Origin: JBHAEP01 sp041855665
GTDB lineage: Bacteria > Patescibacteriota > Saccharimonadia > Saccharimonadales > Saccharimonadaceae
Length of the DNA stretch: 5,483 nucleotides
Assembly: GCA_041855665.1 (NCBI GenBank)
Contig: JBHAEP010000042.1
Span: 1-5,483, forward strand
Reading direction: 5' to 3'
Shown: positions 1-4,478 of the stretch, piece after piece
Layout: each line of letters starts with the position of its first letter
Position numbering within the stretch: position 1 is the first letter of the stretch
Notes under the pieces: model-generated
The model's input: the letters and a program-made list of their open reading frames with translations, nothing else
The model's database searches: none
What the model was told of the DNA's origin: nothing
Position numbers and translations under genes: made by a program

Positions 1-485
1 AAGAAAATAATCTAGAGGTACAAAAAACACACAGTATTCCGCGCAGTGTGCATAACCTGTGGAAAAATATTCGAAAAGACCTTGCTGGCCCCGTGTGGCT
101 AGTAAATACTCCGAAATTTGTTAGCCCTCTAGCTAAAAGTAATCCAGATGATGATCGTGTAGTGGAGCGCTTCCAGCCGGTGATTGCAGGTAGCGAGCTG
201 GGAAATGGATTTAGCGAATTAAACGATCCGATCGATCAGTTAAATCGTTTTGTCGAACAGCAAAATATGCGGGATGCTGGTGATGACGAGGCGATGATGC
301 TAGATATCGATTATGTTGAAATGCTAGAGTACGGAATGCCGCCAGCTTGTGGATGGGGATATAGCGAGCGTGTTTTCTGGATTTTTGAAGGAGTGACCGC
401 CCGCGAAGGAGTTCCATTCCCGCAGCTTCGTCATGAAATTGATGAAACTACGAAAGCGATTTATCCTGAAGCAAAGCTAGATTAA
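1..485 (+). CDS. lysS: Lysyl-tRNA synthetase, class II (3' part, 5' end outside window)
   Basis: This cytoplasmic enzyme charges tRNA-Lys with lysine using ATP. The frame is open from base 3 to the TAA at 483-485 (160 visible residues), with no stop upstream of the GTG at 48, so that GTG is internal and the gene is cut by the window edge. Class IIb catalytic-core landmarks are clear: SPLAK, then VERF, then GSELGNGFSELNDP (about visible residues 63-76), RDAGDDEAM, and YVEMLEYGMPP leading into motif 3. Motif 3 reads GWGYSERVF (bases 351-377). It keeps the class II arginine but differs from the usual GxGIGIDRL of LysRS. The protein ends soon after FPQLR with a short helical tail. The anticodon-binding domain and motifs 1 and 2 lie upstream, out of view. 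The ELGNG..ELNDP signature argues for LysRS over AspRS or AsnRS. A strong terminator follows directly, so this is the last gene of its transcript. Confidence 0.9.
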   Translation, partial: ENNLEVQKTHSIPRSVHNLWKNIRKDLAGPVWLVNTPKFVSPLAKSNPDDDRVVERFQPVIAGSELGNGFSELNDPIDQLNRFVEQQNMRDAGDDEAMMLDIDYVEMLEYGMPPACGWGYSERVFWIFEGVTAREGVPFPQLRHEIDETTKAIYPEAKLD

Positions 486-488
486 TAT

Positions 489-523
489 AAAAACCACCTC
501 AATTTATCGTTGAGGTGGTTTTT
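489..523 (+). terminator. Rho-independent terminator after lysS
   Basis: A perfect 14-bp stem (489-502 with 510-523, core CCACCTCAA/TTGAGGTGG) closes a 7-nt loop. The 3' arm ends in five Ts and the 5' arm starts with five As. It begins four bases after the lysS stop codon. The A-tract would also allow function on the minus strand, but no minus-strand gene points at it. Confidence 0.9.
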
Positions 524-546
524 GATTTTAAAAAATTACAAAAAGC

Positions 547-575
547 TTGTGTTTATAAATAAAGTCTGGTATATT
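547..575 (+). promoter_or_regulatory. Predicted sigma-70-type promoter of the BspA-like gene
   Basis: TTGTGT (547-552) and TATATT (570-575) are separated by 17 nt. A TG one base before the -10 (567-568) makes it an extended -10. The -35 matches the consensus in only three positions; the -10 matches in five of six. It follows the lysS terminator, so the surface-protein gene is probably transcribed alone, with a leader of roughly 100 nt. Confidence 0.6.
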
Positions 576-576
576 G

Positions 577-619
577 TATGTGTGAAATAGGTTTATGTGT
601 CATGTGTCGCTAACACATA
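577..619 (+). promoter_or_regulatory. ATGTGT repeats and ACACAT dyad in the leader (possible operator or hairpin)
   Basis: ATGTGT occurs three times (578-583, 595-600, 602-607), followed by its inverse ACACAT (613-618). Copies two and three can each pair with ACACAT, giving either a 7-bp stem (594-600 with 613-619) or a 6-bp stem with a 5-nt loop (602-607 with 613-618). ATGT/ACAT half-sites are typical of PadR-family operators, although the usual gap is 8 nt and here it is 9. It could equally be an mRNA hairpin with two alternative pairings. There is no T-run, so it is not a simple terminator. Confidence 0.35.
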
Positions 620-681
620 GGTGGAAAATAAAAAATAAATAATCTTGGAGTTTAAAGTCCGAGATATAAAAGGGGTAGGTT

Positions 682-831
682 ATGTTTATAAAAACAAAAA
701 ACCAAAATAATAACGGTATTTATATAAAGCCGAGCAAGCGAAAGGTGTCTTTTGCTGCGCTTGCTGCTTTTTCTATAGCCTTTACTGGGCTGAGCTATGG
801 TTTTAGTGCAGAAAGGGTGAATGCTGCCGCG
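682..831 (+). other. Signal peptide coding region of the BspA-like protein
   Basis: Residues 1-21 are polar and basic (PSKRK at 17-21) and 22-40 are hydrophobic. Small residues around 47-51 (NAAAA) offer signal peptidase I sites. No lipobox cysteine is present, so this is a Sec signal peptide and not a lipoprotein signal. The exact cleavage residue is uncertain by two or three positions. Confidence 0.75.
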
Positions 832-1938
832 GCCACTCCAGAGCAAATCCAAGACTTTAATAACACTGTTTCTAGTGGGCAGAAAGAGGCATATATTTTT
901 ACTGTGGATACTACGAAGGGCAATAGTAATACTAGATACCCTTTTCGAGTATCCGGGGCTGGCGGCATATCTCCAAACTTCAACGTCTACTGTGATATAG
1001 CTAACCCTAACGCTCCATCTCGTACAAATGTCACAACAAGCGGTGGTGTAGATTGCAACTACGCTACGCCGGGAACCTACACTATAGCTATCACTGGAGT
1101 TTATCCTTCTTTTATGCATGGCACAGTACTAAGTGAAGGCGCTAAGCTAATTTCAGTCGATCAATGGGGGGTCAATGAATGGCGTAGTATGAATAGTATG
1201 TTCGCGTTTGCTGCAAACTTTAATAAAATACCAGATCCTAGTGTAGAAATTCCTAGTACATCTAGTATGACCGATATGAATAATATGTTCCGAAACGCCA
1301 CCTCCTTTAATCAACCAATAAACAATTGGGATACATCCAGTGTAACCAGTATGGTTAGTATGTTCTCTGGCGCCACCTCCTTTAACCAACCAATCGGCAA
1401 CTGGAGCACGTCTAACGTAACTGATATGAACCGCATGTTCCTTGGCGCCACTTCCTTTAACCAACCAATCGGCAACTGGGATATTTCTAGACTACGATTG
1501 GGTGCTTGGCGTGGCGTGGATAATCTTTTCAATAACTCCGGACTCTCTAGAACAAACTACGAAAACACTCTTCTAGGCTGGGCGAACAACCCCACAACGC
1601 CAAACGGCCTAATGCTTGGCTCTGAAAATCTCAAATACTGTGATACCACTGGCCGTGACATGCTGATAGCTAAAGGTTGGACCATTGACGGCGATGTTCA
1701 GTTATCAGAAGAGGAATGTACGGCAGTAGTAGAGGACTCTCCTAAAGAGGTTGCTCCTATCGAGAATACTCCAGCGGAAGATGCGGACCAGCAAACTCCA
1801 CTAGTCGACGCAAGCAATCTAGAAACTCCAAACACTGGAAGTTATCAAGTGAGTGGAATAGGGGCTATCTTTGCGGTTGTATTTGCGGTAACTCTAGCTT
1901 TTGTCTACAAAGTTAAAAAATCTACTAGCCGAATTTAA
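682..1938 (+). CDS. BspA-like (DUF285-repeat) surface protein with signal peptide and sortase-type anchor
   Basis: This is a predicted secreted, wall-anchored protein of 418 residues; adhesion is the likely role but is inferred. ATG 682 is preceded by AAGGGG (670-675) at 6-nt spacing. Residues 1-50 form a signal peptide: basic n-region, hydrophobic stretch 22-40, and an Ala-rich cleavage region near VNAAAA. Residues about 51-150 resemble the PKD-like beta domain that precedes many BspA-type repeats (ending ATPGTYTIAITG), but the usual WGDG-like turn is absent and two cysteines (104, 125) are present. A degenerate repeat (170-198) and three 25-residue repeats (199-273) follow, with the core MFxxATSFNQPIxNW. 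A typical repeat-capping region (about 279-338, NYENTLLGWANN ... GWTIDGD) comes next. The acidic, Pro-rich stretch 340-381 is a wall-spanning linker, followed by TPNTG, a membrane helix (390-409) and a basic tail. The gene has its own promoter and terminator. Confidence 0.85.
   Translation: MFIKTKNQNNNGIYIKPSKRKVSFAALAAFSIAFTGLSYGFSAERVNAAAATPEQIQDFNNTVSSGQKEAYIFTVDTTKGNSNTRYPFRVSGAGGISPNFNVYCDIANPNAPSRTNVTTSGGVDCNYATPGTYTIAITGVYPSFMHGTVLSEGAKLISVDQWGVNEWRSMNSMFAFAANFNKIPDPSVEIPSTSSMTDMNNMFRNATSFNQPINNWDTSSVTSMVSMFSGATSFNQPIGNWSTSNVTDMNRMFLGATSFNQPIGNWDISRLRLGAWRGVDNLFNNSGLSRTNYENTLLGWANNPTTPNGLMLGSENLKYCDTTGRDMLIAKGWTIDGDVQLSEEECTAVVEDSPKEVAPIENTPAEDADQQTPLVDASNLETPNTGSYQVSGIGAIFAVVFAVTLAFVYKVKKSTSRI
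1276..1500 (+). repeat. Three tandem 75-bp (25-residue) BspA/DUF285 repeats
   Basis: Units are 1276-1350, 1351-1425 and 1426-1500, each starting with a Met codon and containing F-x-x-ATSFNQPI-x-NW. The 36-nt cores of units two and three (1369-1404 and 1444-1479) differ at one base (CACCTCC versus CACTTCC). Unit one (1294-1329) differs at several. A degenerate, longer unit precedes them at 1189-1275. The near identity at the DNA level suggests recent duplication or gene conversion, and copy number could vary between strains. Confidence 0.85.
1825..1935 (+). other. C-terminal cell-wall sorting signal, TPNTG type
   Basis: TPNTG (residues 382-386, bases 1825-1839) is followed by a helix of about 20 hydrophobic residues (390-409) and a basic tail (KVKKSTSR). 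This is the three-part layout recognised by sortases, with T in place of the usual first L. The preceding 40 residues are rich in Pro, Glu and Asp, as in wall-spanning linkers. No sortase gene is in the window, so the matching enzyme is unseen. Confidence 0.7.
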
Positions 1939-1980
1939 TGTCTATATTTCTAATAAAACATAAACGACGGTTCTATAGTG

Positions 1981-2010
1981 GTGGCGGGCGATAAGCTCGC
2001 CCCACTTTTT
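1981..2010 (+). terminator. Rho-independent terminator after the BspA-like gene
   Basis: GGGCGA (1986-1991) pairs with TCGCCC (1997-2002) around the loop TAAGC. GTG (1981-1983) pairs with CAC (2003-2005) across a 2-nt bulge. TTTTT (2006-2010) follows immediately. It lies 42 bases after the stop codon and separates this unit from the PadR operon. Confidence 0.8.
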
Positions 2011-2030
2011 ATAAAACCCTTTTTAATACC

Positions 2031-2057
2031 TTGACTTTATTTAGTACTTTGTATAAC
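2031..2057 (+). promoter_or_regulatory. Predicted promoter of the padR-pspC-like operon
   Basis: TTGACT (2031-2036, five of six to consensus) is followed by TATAAC (2052-2057) at a short 15-nt spacing; TAACAT (2054-2059) would give 17 nt but a weaker -10. TATAAC is repeated at 2059-2064. The palindrome AGTACT (2043-2048) lies in the spacer and could be an operator, for instance for PadR autoregulation, but this is speculative. Confidence 0.55.
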
Positions 2058-2070
2058 ATATAACTATGAA

Positions 2071-2075
2071 AGGAG
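2071..2075 (+). promoter_or_regulatory. Ribosome binding site that decides the PadR start (TTG 2084)
   Basis: AGGAG lies downstream of the in-frame ATG at 2066 and 8 nt upstream of the in-frame TTG at 2084. The ATG has no Shine-Dalgarno sequence and would sit almost at the predicted transcription start. The TTG is therefore the better start. Confidence 0.65.
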
Positions 2076-2083
2076 AAAGTAGC

Positions 2084-2434
2084 TTGGAAAATATAGATAT
2101 TCAAAAATATGCCGACAACCTCGCCACTCAAATGCGCAAAGGTTTGATGGCGTATTGTGTTCTAGTTGTTTGCTCCGTAGAAGCTAAATATACTAGTGAA
2201 ATTATAAAAACATTATCCAAGGCCGAAATGGTTGTGGTGGAGGGGACAATTTATCCACTACTTTCAAAGCTGCAAAAAGATGGATTATTAAGCTACGAAT
2301 GGCAGGAGTCAGAGCAGGGTCCACCGAGAAAATACTACAAAACAACAGATCTTGGTGATAGCGTACGGCAAGTCGTAAAGAGTAAAATAAAAGAACTAAA
2401 TAAGACTTTAACAAGTCTAGATAAGGGGATTTAA
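2084..2434 (+). CDS. PadR-family transcriptional regulator
   Basis: This is a DNA-binding repressor-type protein, 116 residues from the TTG start (122 if ATG 2066 is used). It is a short PadR of the winged-helix type. Residues 16-50 carry helix 1 and the first recognition elements (MRKGLMAYCVL, then YTSEIIKTLS). EGTIYPLLSKLQKDGLL (53-69) is the hallmark recognition helix, and GPPRKYYKTTDLG (79-91) is the wing. A C-terminal helix (about 92-112) would give the dimer interface. Sensor ligand and targets cannot be read from the sequence; PadR proteins often control neighbouring membrane or efflux genes and their own promoter. The gene is first in an operon: the next start codon is 1 nt after its TAA. 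The family call is firm; the start choice rests on the AGGAG at 2071-2075. Confidence 0.9.
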   Translation: MENIDIQKYADNLATQMRKGLMAYCVLVVCSVEAKYTSEIIKTLSKAEMVVVEGTIYPLLSKLQKDGLLSYEWQESEQGPPRKYYKTTDLGDSVRQVVKSKIKELNKTLTSLDKGI

Positions 2435-2435
2435 A

Positions 2436-3023
2436 GTGAAGGAAATTACTAGAATTCATTTGGCTAAAAAGCCTTTTGAGATAGAAATCGATGCCAAAAA
2501 AGATCTACAAAAGTATCTCCAAGATATTGAAGCGGCTGTTCAGTCTAGCGACGTGATGTATGAGATTGAGGCGCGAGTTATTGAGATTTTGCTGGAAAAT
2601 GGCGTGGAAATTGGTGGAGTTATATCCAGTTCTGAAGTAGTTAAGATCAAAAAACAGATGGGCGAAGTCGGTGATTTTGTTGATGAATCTGAAAATGATA
2701 CTGCACAAAAATCTATTTCAGAAGAAAAGCCTAAAAAGCGTCTAATGCGAGATACTGAAAACAATATAGCGGCCGGTGTGGCTTCAGGTATGGCGGCGTA
2801 TTTTGATATGGATGTAAATATAGTTCGTCTTATCTGGGTGTTGATAACTCTTTTCACATCTGGAGCTGGTTTTATTTTCTATATTATCGCGGCATTGATT
2901 TTACCAGCGGCAAAGACTTCGTCTGAAAAGCTGCAAATGCGAGGACTTTCGCCAACAATTGAAAATATCACCACAAAAACAGAACCCTCAAAAAATTCCA
3001 ATAAAATGCATATTTTTTCATGA
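2436..3023 (+). CDS. PspC-domain membrane protein with N-terminal cytosolic domain
   Basis: GTG start, preceded by AAGGGGA (2423-2429) at 6-nt spacing, inside the end of padR. The protein has 195 residues. The N-terminal part (about 5-85) matches the cytosolic domain found before PspC in many proteins: an acidic helix pair with YEIEARVIEILLENG (42-56), a V/I-x-S-S-S-E-V segment and GEVGDFVDE. A charged linker (86-100) follows. The PspC domain (101-159) is classic: KRLMRDTENN, AAGVASGMAAYF, VRLIWVL, then a membrane helix ending in ALILPAA. A polar, low-complexity tail (160-195) closes it. PspC proteins act in envelope-stress signalling or as toxin-type membrane proteins; the exact role here is unknown. 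The 1-nt gap to padR and the 4-nt overlap with the next gene indicate one transcript and translational coupling. Confidence 0.88.
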   Translation: MKEITRIHLAKKPFEIEIDAKKDLQKYLQDIEAAVQSSDVMYEIEARVIEILLENGVEIGGVISSSEVVKIKKQMGEVGDFVDESENDTAQKSISEEKPKKRLMRDTENNIAAGVASGMAAYFDMDVNIVRLIWVLITLFTSGAGFIFYIIAALILPAAKTSSEKLQMRGLSPTIENITTKTEPSKNSNKMHIFS

Positions 3024-3751
3024 TTAGTATGCGCGTAGTTCTTGGCCTTGGGTTTGGCATGGCTTTAGTCGGGGTTTTGGCGGCAATAATTTTTGGCACA
3101 TATATTTCTATTTCGGCTATCGATGCCATTAGCGGTATGGAATCTCAAGCTTGGATGATTGCAGTTTTTGTTTCTTGCTTAATAGGTGGATTCGGGCTTT
3201 TGATGGCTTTGTCTAGCTTGACAATAGCTTCAGCTATATGGAAGATGAATAAAGTTTTACTTTGGATTCTGGTTGGCGGGTTGGCTATATCTATGATATC
3301 CGCTGGGGTTGTGTCGGCGACTGCGGCAAAATTCAGCTCTGTTTTTGTACTAGAAAGAGAGAAGAATTATTCTTCTGTCGATATTCAGTTGCCAGAAAAT
3401 CTTGAAGGCGTTAAGTATGTAAAAGCATCAGAAGATTTTGCGCCGTACACAATTACTGTAGATGCTCGAAGCAATACTTCCGAGGGCGACAGTAAGATCA
3501 CAGCCAAGCTAAAATATTTGAATATAAACAATAAAACTGAAGCGCCGAAAGTTCATGTAGAACGAGTTGACGATACTTTGGTTGTTGGCGTGGACGGTAA
3601 AAAGTATTGCTATGGAGGTGTCACTTTTTTTGATACAGATTGCTTGACTCGAGATTATATTATCGAGTTTCACGGTCCGGTAACTTATAGGTATGATCGG
3701 TCTTACGAAAATGAAATACCAGAGGTTGTTGAGTCTGAATTAAATCAATAA
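3020..3751 (+). CDS. Three-helix membrane protein with C-terminal extracytoplasmic domain, unknown function
   Basis: Not assigned to a family with confidence. It has 243 residues. Its ATG overlaps the TGA of the PspC gene (ATGA, 3020-3023) and no Shine-Dalgarno is seen, so it probably depends on translational coupling; ATG 3029 is an alternative start. Membrane helices are predicted at about 7-30, 45-72 and 78-103. The rest (about 104-243) is polar and beta-rich with two cysteines (197, 208) that could form a disulfide outside the membrane. An even basic/acidic mix and repeated short beta-type segments (YTITVDAR, KITAKLKYL, DDTLVVGVDG) recall the adhesin-like domains of DUF4097/DUF2807 proteins, which sit in similar PadR operons. 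That resemblance is by eye only. It ends in tandem in-frame stops (TAA TGA, 3749-3754). Confidence 0.75.
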   Translation: MISMRVVLGLGFGMALVGVLAAIIFGTYISISAIDAISGMESQAWMIAVFVSCLIGGFGLLMALSSLTIASAIWKMNKVLLWILVGGLAISMISAGVVSATAAKFSSVFVLEREKNYSSVDIQLPENLEGVKYVKASEDFAPYTITVDARSNTSEGDSKITAKLKYLNINNKTEAPKVHVERVDDTLVVGVDGKKYCYGGVTFFDTDCLTRDYIIEFHGPVTYRYDRSYENEIPEVVESELNQ

Positions 3752-3760
3752 TGATATAAT
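3752..3760 (+). promoter_or_regulatory. Extended -10 promoter of the ABC transporter operon
   Basis: TGATATAAT is a perfect extended -10 (TG, one base, TATAAT at 3755-3760) directly after the upstream stop codon. The best -35-like sequence is TTGAGT (3729-3734) at a long 20-nt spacing, inside the preceding gene, so the extended -10 probably carries most of the activity. The transporter can thus be expressed apart from the PadR operon, although read-through is possible because no terminator lies between them. Confidence 0.6.
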
Positions 3761-3773
3761 AGATTTATAAAGC

Positions 3774-3798
3774 TTAAGTCTTGCTCGAGGCGGCTTAA
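3774..3798 (+). promoter_or_regulatory. Short leader hairpin before the ABC ATPase
   Basis: TTAAGTC (3774-3780) pairs with GGCTTAA (3792-3798), including one G-U pair, with a possible inner 3-bp stem (3783-3785 with 3789-3791). It ends three bases before the GGAGG ribosome binding site (3802-3806). It may be a weak operator or translation-control hairpin, or chance. Confidence 0.3.
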
Positions 3799-3809
3799 AA
3801 TGGAGGATT

Positions 3810-4475
3810 ATGATAGAAGTTAGGAATATTGATAAAATTTACGGCAAGAAGACTACCGCCTTTAAGGCTCTGGATGATGTTAGTTTTGATATCGAAAGTG
3901 GATCTAGTGTAGCGATTTTAGGTAAATCTGGATCCGGAAAATCAACTCTAATGCATATTATTTCTGGTTTGGATAAGCCACAGTCTGGGCAGGTGTTGAT
4001 TGACGGTAAAGATATTTTAAAACTTAAAGAAAGCGAGATGGACAAGTTTCGTGCCAATCAAATGTCTTTCGTTTTTCAGAGTTTTTATATTCAGGGAAAT
4101 GAAACTTGCTATGACAATGTTTCTTTGGCGCTAGAAACAGCCGGAGTGGCGCGGAGTAGGCGTCCTGAAATGATAAAGGCCGCACTTGAAGCCGTGGAGC
4201 TTGGTGATAAAATTAAGCAAAAGGCCAAAAATCTATCTGGCGGACAAAAGCAGCGGCTCGCGGTAGCGCGGGCAATCGTGGCGCGGCCGAAAATCCTTTT
4301 TGCGGATGAGCCGACGGGAAATTTGGACAGTAAAACTGGCCAAGTTGTAGAAGATTTGTTGTTTAATTATTGCCAAAAAACAGGGGCGACACTGATAATC
4401 GTGACGCACGATGAAGATTTGGCGCGACGATGCGATAAAGTGATTTTGGTCAAAGACGGAAAGGTGGTCGAATAA
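3810..4475 (+). CDS. ABC transporter ATP-binding protein, MacB/LolD-like
   Basis: This ATPase subunit powers a MacB/LolD-type transporter at the cytoplasmic face of the membrane; 221 residues is the usual length for the group. All key motifs are intact: Walker A GKSGSGKST (38-46), Q-loop VFQSF with Gln90, signature LSGGQKQR (142-149), Walker B ILFADEPTGNLDS (162-174, with Glu167 and the D-loop), and the H-loop VTHDED with His200. The segment after the Q-loop (YIQGNETCYDNV, 93-104) replaces the NLLPxLTxxENV common in this family. GGAGG (3802-3806) precedes ATG 3810 at a short 3-nt spacing. The partner permease starts 3 nt after the stop. The substrate cannot be told; drugs, peptides and lipoproteins are all handled by relatives. 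Alanine codons switch to mostly GCG from about base 4250. Confidence 0.95.
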   Translation: MIEVRNIDKIYGKKTTAFKALDDVSFDIESGSSVAILGKSGSGKSTLMHIISGLDKPQSGQVLIDGKDILKLKESEMDKFRANQMSFVFQSFYIQGNETCYDNVSLALETAGVARSRRPEMIKAALEAVELGDKIKQKAKNLSGGQKQRLAVARAIVARPKILFADEPTGNLDSKTGQVVEDLLFNYCQKTGATLIIVTHDEDLARRCDKVILVKDGKVVE

Positions 4476-4478
4476 ATA

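Noticed and set aside
48..50. GTG at 48 as the start of a 145-aa protein
   Set aside because: The frame is open upstream to base 3 and the protein is the C-terminal part of LysRS, so the true start lies outside the window.
652..1119. 155-aa minus-strand frame under the BspA-like gene
   Set aside because: It lies opposite a clear signal peptide and beta domain, has no domain-like pattern, and has no visible promoter or ribosome binding site.
1276..1500. CRISPR-like array
   Set aside because: The repeats are in frame, directly adjacent with no unique spacers, and encode the known BspA-type 25-residue unit.
1981..2010. Riboswitch-like element between the BspA-like gene and padR
   Set aside because: The hairpin is short and followed at once by a T-run, and the gap to padR is filled by a promoter. 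A simple terminator explains it.
3021..3023. TGA of the PspC gene read as glycine (recoded UGA as in Gracilibacteria or SR1)
   Set aside because: Read-through would reach a TAG after only a few codons, and the ATGA overlap is a normal operon junction. No internal in-frame TGA is seen in any gene here.
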